64,000 nt of DNA from positions 37,534,001-37,598,000 of the forward strand of contig CM065818.1 of the NCBI GenBank assembly GCA_033398695.1, given 5' to 3'. The DNA is from Orobanche coerulescens (Eukaryota; Streptophyta; Magnoliopsida; Lamiales; Orobanchaceae). Shown piece by piece: positions 34,298 to 47,798 of the stretch; position 1 is the first letter of the stretch; each line of letters opens with the position of its first letter. The notes below the pieces were generated by a model, which had not been told where the DNA came from, searched no databases, and saw nothing but the letters and a program-made list of their open reading frames with translations. The translations under genes were made by a program, and so were the position numbers.

Positions 34298-36317
34298 GTA
34301 GGCAGACAATGCAGTACATCGTATTATGATTATGAATTCGTGCTGGTCCGAGTTGGATTGTACAGTCTATGTTTAACTGAGATGTCGTAGAACCGTTGAG
34401 TTTGTGGATTGGTTATATCGATTATTGATTGTTATCGAATGTGTGTTAAATCGATTATTGTAATAGGTCGAGATTATTGATTATTGATTAGAATCGTATG
34501 TTGCGGTTGTGTTCGGGTATGTTCGGGAATTGTATAGGGTCAGGGCCGAGGAGCTCGTAGACGAAGGTAATGAGCAGCTTCATCATCGTCGTATTGGTAT
34601 CGAGGCAAGTTATTACTTGCTCAGTTATAATTTTTAATGAATGGTTTCAGTTTCATTTCATTTATAAATCATATAGCAATGATTATATGTTGTCTTTTCG
34701 ATTCTGGAAGTTAAATCGTACTGTATATGGTTTATTTCGGTTATTGGCATATTCGGGTATCGAGGTTACATTATGGTAAAGACAAGGATATGAGTATCTA
34801 TAGTCCATGGTACGTATGGATCGCCGAGTATCGAGGATAATCGTCGGTGATGATTTGACATTGAGATTTCTCCTGAAGGATTCGGGATAGTATCTTAGTT
34901 TGATTCGGTTTAGTACGGATGATGTTGATCATGCAGGTTGTCATTTATGTTGTCGAACATGAGGTCGTCCTAGTTGTTTATCATAGTGTCGTTTCATGTT
35001 TTGATTCATATGTTGTTCATGTTGATGAACATATTGATTTGCATATGTGTATGCATAATTGCATTGTTTATGTTGTAAATGATCCGAAGTGATCATGAGG
35101 ATCTATGCTGAGGGCGCTGGATCGGATGTCCACCATGCGTTGGTTCGACGGGATCATCATGGGGATCTATGCTGAAGGCGCTGGATCGTTGGACAGGTTT
35201 TCCACCATGCGTTGGTTCTACGGGATCATCATAGGGATCTATGCTGAGGCGCTGGATCGTTGGATTACCAGTATTGTGTTGATGGAATCTTGTGAATTCG
35301 CATCATTGATTTTGTCATGTGTTGTTCATATGTGTATTGTTGGTTATCCACCTTATGATGATCTGATAGGATCGTCAAGGGGATCTATGTTGAGGGCGCT
35401 GGATCGTCGGATTTCCACTGAGTATACATCATTGTTATAGTTGTGATCATATTGATGTGGTCATATGAGTATGCATGTGTAGGTCTTGTGTTAGGACTGT
35501 GTCCGTATGTTGCATTGATCTGATCTGGGATTAGACTGATATGATTGTCGTGGTATTGTGCATCCCGAGGTATGTTCCGTATTTCCCTTGGTATTTGTCT
35601 TTGATGGACAATCAGTTTTTGTGTTGAGACTTGATAATGTCAACCAACGGATTTGGGTTGGATAGAGTTAGTGGATTTTCGTAACAGTGAGTTATGATGA
35701 CGTTTTGAGGATTTTGAGGTATTGTGTGAGACACAGTACGAGATGTGAATTTTGGAAGAGTTATAACGATAAGATTACATTGGTCGTATTCTTATTTTGT
35801 ATTCTCGTTGGTATGTAATTATTAATGTGATGTGACGGTTATCATCATTGGATATTATGGCTGACCCCGTCGTGGGCTTTATTTTTAGGTTCTTTGGATA
35901 TCGATCTTGTAGCGGTCGTAAAGAGATAAGCTTCCCGGGGGATACTGGCTAGAGCATGTTTTTGTATTGAGTTCCTGATCAGTTGTTGTATTCTGCTGCT
36001 AGAGTACTTTTAAATATTGTGTTTTCCTCTGCGTGAGTATTTTGAAACGATCTTTCGTTTCTGGTAACTTGAGTTACTTTGGAAATTGTTTTCTGAACTA
36101 TTGAGTTTCGGCCGTTTGGCCTCGCCCTTTTTTAAACGAGATTTTATGACGGTTTTGCTAAATAGATTTTATATAGTCTTCTAATGTTTTAAAGATAGTA
36201 CCGTCGTTGGCCTCGTGGGCATTTGTAAATATTTGCGAAAATTTCTTTTAGCCTTGTGGGTTCCATTTCGGGGCCCACGGCACTGTAATATTTCCGGTTA
36301 AATCTGGGGGTGTTACA

Positions 36318-38155
36318 GAATATGGTATCGGAGCTTAGGTTGAGAAAACCTAGGCATTTGGGTCGAGTTGGGTCGTGTTTTAGTTGCGTCATTCGAGTTG
36401 TCGATTGACTAATACTAGAGCCGTGAGTTTTTGTTGTTCACTCGGGCTTATGGGTTATGTGATTTACCAGTGTAGTATTGGGGTTGTTGTAAACTTTTCC
36501 AAATGGTGTTAACGTGTTTCTTCGGATAGAGCCGTGTTGTGTTCTCGAGTTGAACTGAGTTTGCAAAATGTGTGTTTTGAAAATATCTGTGTCGAGTATT
36601 TTCTAGAGTCGAGACATGTGCCAGTATCACGGGGAATCGTTGACTTCACGATCTGTAAGTATTTGGATTTTTGAATTTCATTGAGATTTATTGCCGTTCT
36701 AAGTTGACATGCATTGAGATTCAGCAGGATATTATACGTTACAGTATGAGGTGATAGAATTGGGACAGATTAATGATTTGAGAAACTATGATTTTGGAAA
36801 TCAGTATATCAGTTAGATTTCGGAACGGAATTGTGCATTTGGGAGAAATGTTGTGCATGGTTGAGAAGAACATGTAGTCATGTTAGTTCATTTTGTGATA
36901 TATGGAACTGTTTTCGAGCATTTGAAAATGATACTTTTCAAAATGAATGTTTTGCGGAAAATGATTTTTGGGCCGAGACCCAATTGATTTTGAAATAGAT
37001 TTATAACTCAGGACTTGAGGTCCAGAAGGGTTTTCTACTTTTTAAACTTCTTGTAATGCGGAATGAGATACGGGCTGAGACCCTAATGTTTCAAAAGGCT
37101 TTTTCTTGTTGTCTAAAACTCCCGAGATTTGTAACACTTTACCAATCATTTACCTATGTTATTTCCGCCTTTCGAGGCTTTGGTTTACTTGTTCAAATAG
37201 AACTTCTCGGGAAGTGTTTCGCTGTGTTTGATTTATTGATTTGTTTCAATATTTTGTCATATCATATTTGAGGTGATCCAGGATGGATTAAGGATTGATG
37301 TTGCGAGTAGTATGTGGAGGAGGAGTTTTTATCAGAGTCTATATATTGAAATTTTGGAATTATATCGTGTAGTTTTCCGATAGAATATCAGTGGAAGTTG
37401 TGACGAGCCGGATTGGTATACAGGAATATGGATGTGGTCAATCATTTGCATAGTTTTCATTTTAAAACTTCGAAATCGTATGGATTCGAAGGAAAACTGT
37501 TATCGAATACTTGGCACCAGCGAGCCGATTTAATTTTTCGAAAACTGATTTTGTGGTCTTACCAAAATTTATGTTTTTGAGTTTTGAAATTTTTGAAAGA
37601 ACTTTTGAAAATTTATCTTCTTGACGAGATATATGATTTCAAACTGGTTTTAAAAATATGATCGGTATACATACGCATTTAGTGCATAGTGCATAACATT
37701 GTGGAGTTTTGAACGTGACTCACGAACTGGATAATACATCAGTATGGAGCGATGAATAGAGATTCGAAATTTAGTATGCTAGTTTGGTTATCCATAGATG
37801 ATCGGTTGGTCGATCACATAAGAGAAATATGCTGCGTGTTGTAGATCCATGCACAGGATGTAATTTTGAAACTTTGGATTTCGTGAAATCGGGACATATG
37901 TGTTATGTGATTCCATTGGTATGGTAGTAGTGTGATTTTTTACCATAATGATTTTTGAGGGATTTCTTTGTAAGTGTAGGTTTGGGGATGGTAACCCCAT
38001 GCTGGTTGTTTTGAGTAATGATTGGTCGTTCCCAGTCCATGTATGATTGGATATGTTCGACGAATTGTGATTGGTTGTTCATATGCCGAGGGGTATGTTC
38101 ACCAACACGATATGTTTATTGAGATCCACCGTATGTGATTGGTGTGTCGATTTGA
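36318..38155 (+). other. LARD internal region 2, 3'-truncated
   Basis: It matches 27820-29657 nearly base for base, with its own PBS at 36323-36334. It breaks off after GTGTGTCGATTTGA. The last 0.63 kb with the PPT and the first 0.14 kb of the next LTR are missing, replaced by 38156-42394. Confidence 0.9.
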
Positions 38156-38760
38156 TTACGGTATTTTTGATTAGTTATAAATGGCTTAAAAGGAATCTGT
38201 TTTTTTTGTTTACATTTGCTGAAAAATGGGTTAAAACCCAAAACCCACGGGCTTAAAACCAAAATCCATGAGCGTATGGGTTGAACCCGAGAAATCGAAA
38301 CTAAAACCAAAACCGACCAGAAACCGAGAAACCAAAACCGACCAAAAACCGAACCCATTGGGTTCTAAAAACCAAAAAAACGAATTTAGCAGTTTGGGTT
38401 CGGTTTTGCCCCAAAACCGACCCAAACCGATCCATGCTCAACCCTACTTTCTAATATATCCTATCTCCCGTTTAAAACTTGACAAGGGATGTAATTTTAG
38501 TATTTCGTTGAATTGCGGGATGGAGGTGGTATTCCTTTGAATTGCGGTGGATCGATCAAAGAAGATGAGGTCGGCAAATATATAACAAAAGGGAAATGGA
38601 GGAGGATAATGGAAAAAATGAGAAGAAAATTAAACAAAGGGAAACAATGGGGAGAAGAGCATAAAAAAATGAATGGAAATGAGTTGAATGGGATTATAGG
38701 GATGGATGGAGCTCCAAACAAATCGAGGTGCTCGTGAGCGTTCGTAGGCTCTGTCAAAGC
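38156..38760. other. unassigned segment with AACCGAAACCAAAACC-rich stretch
   Basis: From 38228 to 38430 the plus strand is dominated by repeated AAAACCGA, AAACCC and CCAAAACC words, ending ATGCTCAACCCT. Such sequence is often found subterminally in hAT-type elements, but I see no convincing termini. The remainder (38440-38760) is purine-rich with no recognised gene. Confidence 0.4.
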
Positions 38761-41182
38761 TTAATTCGAGACTCGAATTTGTGAAAACAAGCAAATTGTC
38801 ATGCCTTCCTTGTAAATTAGTTCTACCACTTCCAAAAGAACACCGTAATATTCACCATCTATCATAAACCCATAATTTTTACATCTTCTTTTTTGGTCTC
38901 TCTCAAGGCATACGAATGTGACACCGTTGACTTTGGCTATCGAATAAATTCTTGACATAACAGGCTTCATAGAAAGAAGCATAAGTTCACGCGACTAGTT
39001 AGGGTGTCTGTCATCTTGTATGTGTGTCATCTGTCGTAAATAAACTATTTATGTAAAAAAAATATCTTAAGTTCAAAATCAATAGCAACTGAATGTATAC
39101 GTACCCATTCTCCAAAATAGTCGGCAAAAGTGTCATTGTGGAATCTAGTGTCACCTCGCACCATATCGCATGACAAGTGGATGTCTTTCCAGTACTGAAC
39201 TTCTAGACAATTGAGCAATATCCACCAATGTGCAATTCGTGACTCGTACGGGTCTAATTGTGTTCCTGGCAACCTCCTATAGACGCCAACCTCAGTAGAT
39301 ATGATAGAAAGATTGAATTGTCTTTTATCTGCTGGAACAGAGCAGGAAGGGGGCTCGAAGTGCCCAAATACAACTTGATATGCGTAATACACTCCGACGC
39401 AAGGTAAGATTCTGCAATGCATCCTTCCGGTGCAGAGTTATTGGCCACGGAGTCTTTGTAATTACCGAGTTACCTGTAATATTATCATTGTGTTAGAAAT
39501 TATACTTAATTTGACTATATATATATATATCATACAAAATTATGTTACCTTTCAACCGGGTACATCCACGTGTAGTGCACTGGACCAGTGACTTATAACT
39601 GCCGGGGAAGGTGGATCATGAGGTGAGGCATGAGGTCAAAAAAGTTTGGAGGAAATATTCGCTCAAACTTGCACAAGATATAGATGATCTCATCTTGCAT
39701 TTTACGCAAATCATATCTCTTCACTTCTCTCGTACATAATTTCTGGAAAAATCTTGACAATGCAACACACGGCTCGACCACCTATTTTGGTAAGTACGGT
39801 CGAATAAATACCGGAAATAGGCATTGGAGTAGGATAAGACAATCATGACTCTTCAAACCAGTTAACTTGTTTTCCCTGAAATTAACGCATCTTCCTATAT
39901 TTCCAGCATACCCGGTAGGATACCTAGCAGTCTTTATCCACCAAAATATCTCAGTTCTCTGCTCGGCAGTGATGGTGTAAGCTGCCTTAGGCATTTTTTG
40001 TTTTCCCTTGACTTTCAACCACAAATGTTTTCTTATGCTCATTTCTTCCAAACCTTTGCGTGCTTTTGGCCCGTCTTTGGTCTTTCCATCCCAACCTAAG
40101 GTTGTCCCAACCACACTTTCGCAAACATTCTTTTCAATGTGCATGACATCCAAGAAGTTCCTTATCAGTAACTTGGACCAGTAAGGCAATTCCCAGAATA
40201 TACTTTTGTGCGACCAATTCTTATACTTGTCGGGCCTTTCAGGGGTTGCTGCAATCACATCAAGATGGTTGCTAAGCTGACCAAAATCGTACTCATTAAG
40301 AATCGATAATATTTCATCACCTGTCCACTGTCGTGGTGGCTCGTCCATTTCTACAGTGCCATCAAATGCTGCAGCATCCATACGCCACTCATGCTCCCTC
40401 TCAAGCCATATCCGATGACGCATTCGGATAACTTTCCTACAGTGGTAGCTAGCACAATCTGCATTCAAACACACTGGACAACCTCTATATCCACTAATAA
40501 CAGATCCAGACAACATTCCATATGCACGAAAATCACTAATAGTGCCGATACACATGGCGTGCAAGTAGAACGTCTCAGACGAATAACTGTCGTACGTGGG
40601 ATGACCTTGCTCCCACAATAATTTCAGCTCCTCTATTCAAGGTCTCATATACACATCGATACACTTTCCCGGATATCCCGGCCCCGGGACTGACAAGATC
40701 AACATATTATACTCCTTCCGCATACACATCTACGGAGGAAGATTGTAAGGAATCACTACAACAGGCCATATGGTATATGAAAGACTCATGATACCAAAAG
40801 GGTTGAAACCATCAGATGCAATCCCGAGCCTCACATTTTGGACATCTGAAGAAAAATTCGGATACTACCTATCTATATGCTTTCGCGCCTCTCCATCCGA
40901 AGGGTGTATCATAGTATCCCTGTCATTAGTGCGTAGCTCAGCATGCCATCTCATTGCTTTTGCCGTGTGAGGAGACATAAAAAGCCGTTCCAACCTGTCC
41001 TTCAGTGGAAAATACCAAAGTACCTTCACCGGTTTCTCTTTTCTAGAAGGATTGATCCTATATCTCTTTGTATCACATACAGGACATCTCATGAGGTCTT
41101 CATTAGGATGCCCCCAGAATAGAACACAATCATACAAGGGAATATTTTTTGTGGACATACCAAAATGGCAAAAAGGGAACAT
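38761..41182 (-). pseudogene. CACTA tnp2 transposase, degenerate
   Basis: The minus-strand order matches plant CACTA transposases. N-part 41182-40865: CDTKRYRINP, then LWYFPLKDRLERLF. Then NVRLGIASDGFNPFGIMS, with stops at 40730-40732 and near 40637. Long frame 40618-39782: GHPTYDSYS, CPVCLNADCASYHC, LLIRNFLDVMHIEKNVCESV, LTGLKSHDCLILLQ (Transposase_21). Then 39781-39254: PNFFDLMPHLMIHLPRQL, APEGCIAESYLASE (DUF4218). Then 38982-38761: VNGVTFVCLERDQ, YYGVLLEVVELIY (DUF4216). A 75-bp intron (39474-39548, GT-AG) seems kept. It catalyses excision and insertion in intact elements; this copy has several stops. No CACTA termini were found around it. Confidence 0.9.
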
Positions 41183-41207
41183 TGATTGTGGATGGAGGGA
41201 GTATACT

Positions 41208-41241
41208 TTAGCCGACGACCTTGGGAAAGTCGTCGGCTAAA
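41208..41241. repeat. GCCGACGAC hairpin, CACTA subterminal-like
   Basis: TAGCCGACGACC, an 8-base loop, then GTCGTCGGCTA is an inverted repeat. It lies where tnp2 similarity stops. CACTA families often carry such GC-rich subterminal repeats, so this could mark an internal rearrangement. Confidence 0.55.
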
Positions 41242-42394
41242 ACCTAATATAAAAAAAAATTCAGATTTTGGGATCCCAAAACCTGTATTTTTTGCACCTG
41301 CAATTTTTATACACAAGCTCCCATTATCAACAACAATTAATGCGCAACACATTCAACTAATACCGTCAATAATATGCCCAACATTATATGCAACACAACG
41401 CACAACACATTCAAGAACATTAATTTCATCAACATACTAGTAGCGTCAACAAAATCACTTACACAATTCTAACACAAATATAAATATACAAGAGTACTAC
41501 AACAACACAACTACAATCCACTACCAAAATCATTTAAATGTCGAAATGTTGTAGTATAAGGATTACCACCATCCCCTAGATCCTTGTCACGAGGCTATGA
41601 AGATGGGGTCTGTCCGAAGAGAGAAGGCGGTGGAGCAGGTGCCTGCAGTCCAGCCTGAGTAATGGTCTAAGTCAGCGTCATCATATAGTCCATGATGGCC
41701 TGCTGCTGTCTCTGGAAACTCTATAACCGCGACTCAGTCCTGTGCTCGCTCTCATGTAACCGCATCTGAGTCGTACTTTCATTCTCAGCTCGGAGCTCCC
41801 TCTCCGCCCTCAACTGTTCCTCGAGATAGGCAGTTCGTGTATCCCGTCCGCGAGGTCGCTGAAAGCCGGGGGTATCTTTCAATAGACGGTGACCCTCGGC
41901 TCCCATCATCTTAGTGCGGTACCGACTACCTCTTGGAGGGTAGACGGTACCCCACACCCTAGAGCGAACATAAGGATCGGCCTGATCGATCTGTCCAATG
42001 GCAGAATCGAGGTCGGTCTCTGCTAAGTCCGGATACTGCTCCCGAGCAATCTCAGCAAGCATCATCTGAGACTCCTCCCGCACACGCTCCTAAGTTAATA
42101 TGAAAATAAATATTTGAATATCAATAAAAGTATGATACAAAGGCATTTATTTTATTACCAAAATAAAATAAAAAAAGACTTACATGTAATTTTAGGGGAT
42201 GACAAAAGTAGGATTGTAACTTTTCAGGCTGGCAAAAATAAGACTAACTTTTCGGGCTGACAAAAGTAGGACCGTAACTTTTTAAAAGTAGCAAAAATAG
42301 GCCTCTAACTTTTTAAAATAACAATTTAAGGCCAAATCAAGCCCAAATTTCCCTCTTGCGGGCTCAAATTGCACATGTGGGAATTCTTATGTTT
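41242..42394 (-). pseudogene. CACTA second-gene remnant (Transposase_24-like) and flank
   Basis: The minus frame 42083-41721 reads MMLAEIAREQYPDLAETD, RSRVWGTVYPPRGSRYRTK and LEEQLRAERELRAENEST, continuing past a stop with QQQQAIMDYMMTLT. This looks like the coiled-coil C-terminus of CACTA accessory proteins. From 42190 to 42330 a diverged repeat of about 40 bp (GACAAAAGTAGGA..GTAACTTTT) occurs four times. The remaining sequence is featureless. Confidence 0.6.
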
Positions 42395-45300
42395 ATTGTG
42401 TTAGAGGATATAGTGCGTCATGTATACGTATCCAATATGTCGAGATGGACGAAAAAAGTTGGAAATGGCTAAGTGTAACATTATTAGCGCACGCTAATAA
42501 TCACGAGTAGCGCACGCTATCGTGCAGGTTTAGCGCATGGTACAGACATAACTTAGCGCACGCTAGTGCAGAACAGATCAGAAGGAATCTATGTGTGGAC
42601 CAGGCCACTTTCGGCGCATGTTCTGAGTAGTCAACTGATGTTTGTCGTAAAGAATTAGCGCACCCTAATGCCTGTTGTTAGCGCACGCTAATATCAGTCG
42701 GTCAATAGGGAATCTTGGCTTTATTGGTTGCTTTCGGCATGTGGGGTCACGAGCCTATTCGGGGTAGGTGCAGACTGTAGCAAGTCAACTACAATTAGCG
42801 CACGCTAAGATACAAGATTTTGCGTGCGCTAGACAGTGTAGTTTACGTACGTTATTGCATGGGCATTACGTACGTAAGCTGATGTGCAGAGCAAGTCAGT
42901 AGCCTATGGACCGCGATAGTGCACGCTAACGAAAGAGAGTTAGTGCACGCTAAGCATGTAACGTACGTTAAATGAGGACGTTAGTGTATGTTAATAATAT
43001 ACAGTATATATATGTGTAGTTGGGCATTATCCTTCATTACATTCATTTCCTTCCTTGCAACCGAGAGAGAGTTTTTAGAGAGAAGTTTGAGGTTCCAAAC
43101 ACTGAGAGATGATGATCTTTAACAAAGATTAAGCTGAGGAACATGGATTAAAGTCTTGTTCTTGAAATTATTGATGATTCTTGGAATGAAGTTGATTGTT
43201 CTCCTTCATGGTTCGTCTATACAAGGTAATAGTTCTTCACTTTTGGATTTCGTTTTGGATTGGAGATTTACGTTCTTGAGTTGATGAATATCATATAAAC
43301 AAGTTAATAAGTATGATTAGGAGATGGATTACCGAATTATGATGATGTTGTTATTGATATATGGATATTGATGTGATTCGTATGGTTTGAATCGTGTTGT
43401 CCGTATTCTTGAGATAAGTTGTTTAAATCTTCTCCTGAGTTTCGAATGTTGATGTTATTGTTGATAATTACTCCCTGTAATGATAAATCATGGAAGTATT
43501 GTTACGTTCTTAAGGTTTCATGATGTTGATATTGAGGAAGATGATATATGAATATAGGACTTGGATTATAAGTTGAATGGTTTTTTATATGTTAAAGGAT
43601 ATCGGACTTCGTTGTTTTAATAGCTATGAACATGGTTTAGAATCACTTAGTGTTCTTGATAATTGCCATATGTTGATCAGAATCTGAAAAACATGCATCT
43701 GTACAGCATTAGCGCATGCTAAGCTTACTGGATAGTGCGCGCTAACGGGAGCAACTTAGCGCACGCTACGTTGAGTGATTAACGTGCGCTAAGTAGGCAG
43801 ACAATGCAGTACATCGTATTATGATTATGAATTCGTGCTGGTTCGAGTTGGATTGTACAGTCTATGTTTAACTGAGATGTTGTAGAACCGTTGAGTTTGT
43901 GGACTGGTTATATCGATTATTGATTGTTATCGAATGTGTGTTAAATCGATTATTGTAATAGGTCGAGATTATTGATCAGTGATTAGAATCGTATGTTGCG
44001 GTCGTGTTCGGGTATGTTCATGAATTGCATAGGGTCAGGGCCGAGGAGCTCGTAGACGAAGGCAATGAGCGGCTTCATCATCGTCGTATCGGTATCGAGG
44101 CAAGTTATTACTTGCTCAGTTATAATTTTTAATGAATGGTTTCAGTTTCATTTCGTTTATAAATCATATAGCAATGATTATATGTTGTCTTTCTGATTCT
44201 GGAAGTTAAGTCGTACTGTATATGGTTTATTTCGGTTATTGGCATATTCGGGTATCGAGGTTACATTATGGTAAAGACGAGGATATGAGTATCTATAGTC
44301 CATGGTACGTTTGGATCGCCGAGTATCGAGGATAATCGCCGGTGATGATTTGACATTGAGATTTCTCCTGAAGGATTCGGGACAGTATCTTAGTTTGATT
44401 CGGTTTTGTAACACCCCCAAATCCCATTGGGTTATTACAGTGCCGTGGACCCCACATCAGGTGATCCACCAGGCGAACACGACTAAAATACAACAAACTG
44501 ACCAAAACAGGAAATCACAGACCCTACTATGACGTCCGACATACTATCCCGATATGGAATTTCAACGACAAGAATGGGCCTACGTGGCCAAAATAAAAAT
44601 ACAACAACATCCACGAGCCTTTCTCGGATAATACAAAACGACAACGACTGAACAAAAATGGAGTACTCCAACTGTCTGACCAACATGAACACCAAAATAT
44701 CTCGGACTAGTATCGCTCGAATGCCTCGTCGCCATCGTCATGCCCCTGTGTCTCAACTCTCTCCGCAAGTACCTAAAACATGAAAACATGTTCCGCCACT
44801 GGTCAGCCATCCAAAGATAATGAATATCAAGTACATGCACAACATGATATGCATCCAAAGGCGTAATAAATAAGACAACAATGGTAGTACGAGATGCTCA
44901 CAAACCAAAGTAAGAATCGAGCATTCGTGGAATACTATGCCCATGGCATACGATCAATACCTGCTCAATAGATTAGAACATAAGTGCCCAACGGCAAAAC
45001 ATCAATATAGAACACAACAATACATTACCCGAAGGTAAATCAATCCAACGCTGAAATAAATAAGGATCACAATGCCCGAAGGCTCAAACGGAAATACCGT
45101 TACATCACAATGGCCTGAAAGCCCTCACCAAGCCGCCAAAATATCACGATGGCACGAAGCCAATGTACCAAGCTGCCAAAATATCACGATGGCCTGAAAG
45201 CCGAACAGCCCGAAGCTGTAAATCATCACAATACAGATCTCAAAGAAACAAACATGACTGTCGAACATACCCCTCAGGCGTATGAACGCTCAATCACAAA

Positions 45301-45849
45301 ACATCAAACTCATCCAATACTATGGACGATCAAAGTTTATGGCTCAAAAGATGGACATCACAGTACACCCGATCCGGAACTGTGTCCGTGCACATGTCCG
45401 CCCCGTATATGGAATCCAGAATATACGTAGGACAATGTACCTAATTAGCCTCACGAAACTACGTCCCGTGTGCACAGTCCAACGCGGAATAATATCCGCC
45501 GATGACTATATGTGCCTGGCTAAAAATCCTACACAATAACCAATCGGAACGCATATATGATTCCGGATATGTCACGATACAACATGACAACGAAACTCAA
45601 AGGATAACACATCCAAAACAAATCATACGACTCACCAAGTGAACGATGACACGAATAATGAAAGATCGACACGACCGACAATATTCGAAACAACCATCGT
45701 GGGATGAAAATCCCTAAGGACCAATTAACACGAGCAACGATCACAACACAACAGTTCGGGAAATCCTCAACCTTCAACGATCACAAAATTACCGAGTTCA
45801 CAAGAATAATAGTGTGCTGCCTTGAATCGGTCAACACGACAATAATAAT

Positions 45850-46320
45850 TCAACGGATGGGAATTATCTTTTTGACAACGGGTGGAAATTATCTTTGATA
45901 ATCCCAATTCAATATATCGATTACCGTTAGAGCGGACAATCGATAATAATTATACAACGGATGGGAATTATCTTTGATAATCCCAATTCAATATATATAT
46001 CGATTACCTTCAGAACGGTTAACCGATAACAATTATACAACGGATGTCTCGGCACCTTTAATCGGTTACCGATAACGAAGATGATAATCGAATACGTCAA
46101 TGCCTTCAATTGGCCAAAACGACATCAATAGAAAAACACTGATATCAATAACGACGATTCATAAAAAAAATATCTTGATGGAACATCAATCAATAACAAC
46201 AATCGATACGTCGATGCCGCGAACCGGCTATCAACAACAATATCTCAAAGGAACATCAATCAACAATAACAATCGATATGTCGATACCGCGGACCGGCTA
46301 TCGACAACAATATTACCAAC
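45850..46320. repeat. two short tandem repeat families in solo LTR
   Basis: CAACGGATGGGAATTATC followed by TTTGATAATCCCAATTC and ATCGATTACC repeats with about 85-105 bp period (45850-46080). Then a roughly 69-bp unit with GGAACATCAATCAA, AACAATCGATA and CCGGCTATC occurs twice (46180-46320). Confidence 0.7.
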
Positions 46321-46717
46321 AAGTACCGCAATGCCTTGGATCGGCCATTTACGAACAAAAATAATATTTGGCATAATTTGCCGAAGGGTATCGTATCAAA
46401 CAATCCCCTGATATCAACAAAATCACAAAGAGACCAAGTCTCGAAATGATACACACATTCATACACATACATGATAACATTAATCTCATTGACCAGTACA
46501 AGTATAAAACTTGCCTCAAACCGAAGGCGAGAAAGTCCTTCCACGATCAACGTCCTACCACGAATCAATCAACGCGTCCTCCGACAATCACAAGCACTCG
46601 AACAACCTTGAATGAAATACAATTCATTCGATAACACGATATCGACCGAAAACAACACAATAGATAATTCCGATTCCAACACGAACACATACTATACTCG
46701 TATTAATCCGTATACAT

Positions 46718-46970
46718 ACGTATATATATAATATATATATATTACATATATATATAATAATATATATACAATACAACTCACAATATCTATATATATATAT
46801 ATAAAAATATATATATATATATACTTATTGCACATAATATCACACACACATCACAATTTGCATATATATATATATATATATACAACACACACCACTGCAC
46901 CAAACACATATATATATATATATATATGTATGTATATATATATATATATACATACACAAAACACACAACA
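46718..46970. repeat. AT/CA microsatellite cluster
   Basis: Runs of (AT)n alternate with CACACA stretches. Short frames rich in Tyr/Ile across it are artefacts of the repeat. Confidence 0.9.
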
Positions 46971-47039
46971 CACACACAAAAATCACGAAGCACACCCACA
47001 TACAAACTAACAAAACACATACATAAAAACTAACCGGAA

Positions 47040-47600
47040 GAGTCGATCGGCCAGGTCCGAAAAACTCCCATGCCGGAAATTGGCCGGAAAAATGACCCAC
47101 GGACTTCGCCCAACTCCGGCCCGTTTCGTCTATGGCCGGTTTTCACCCGACTCACGCAACTCCTCGCCGGAAGTATGTCAAACCTCCGTTCCGCCGTCCG
47201 TTAGGACAAAAACCACTTCCGGCCGGAATCAATGGAACTCCGTCCATGGCCGGAAACCATGAAGATCGCGGTGCTGCTCCGTCTCGCCGAAAGAAGAAAA
47301 AAATGCCGGGCTGAATTCTCCGTTCAATCCGATGTCGACGAACACTGATCGATTTGCGACCTTTCCGATTCGGAAATTCCGACTGTGCCGCCGCCGAGCT
47401 CCGGTCGCGAGCCGCTGCCGTCGAGCTCTACCTCGCCGGAAAATGGAGAAGCCGGCCGCCCGTCCTCAAGCTCCACCTTGCCGAAAAAAAAATGACGGAG
47501 AGAGAGAGATGGCAGCAAGGACGAGAGGGAGGAAAGAAGAAGAAAAAAAATGAGGGGGAGGAGGGAGCTGGCGAGAGGGAGAGAGAGAGATGAGGGAGAA
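47040..47600. other. GC-rich CCGG-dense segment and GA-rich tract in solo LTR
   Basis: Between 47040 and 47460 the words GCCGGAA, CGCCGG and CCGGCC recur, in sharp contrast to the AT microsatellite to its left. From 47490 to 47600 the plus strand is almost pure purine (GAGAGAGAG). No coding frame looks real. Confidence 0.6.
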
Positions 47601-47798
47601 GATGATGATGTGAGGGATGTATATATATATTATATATATATCTAAAGTGAGGGAGAAATGCATGAGGGAGAGAGGGATTCACGTGGGAAGTGACAAAAGT
47701 TGACAAAGTATATATATATATATATATATAAATGATACCCCAAAGATACTCTCGCCCCGAAAGTTGACCACGAGGAAAGTTCCCACCACCTACCACGC

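Larger units (their letters stand above)
30285..36317 (+). repeat. LARD LTR2, split by a solo LTR
   Basis: TGTAATATCCGG to GGGGGTGTTACA. Without the insertion 31829-34297 and its duplicated GTAGG it is 3559 bp. By eye it is about 94-98% identical to LTR1, depending on the stretch. Palindrome arrays at 30517-31026 and 31741-31824. Confidence 0.92.

Noticed and set aside
38228..38430. hAT element end
   Set aside because: The AACCGAAACC-rich sequence is suggestive, but I found no 8-bp duplication or matching terminal inverted repeat.
44483..44944. Several 60-90 codon minus-strand frames
   Set aside because: They lie in a solo LTR, overlap one another and show no coding signature.
46787..47100. 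Tyr/Ile-rich open frames on both strands
   Set aside because: They are produced by the AT/CA microsatellite; codon content only reflects the repeat.
47332..47593. Arg/Glu-rich frames on both strands
   Set aside because: They follow from the purine tract and CCGG-rich segment of a solo LTR.
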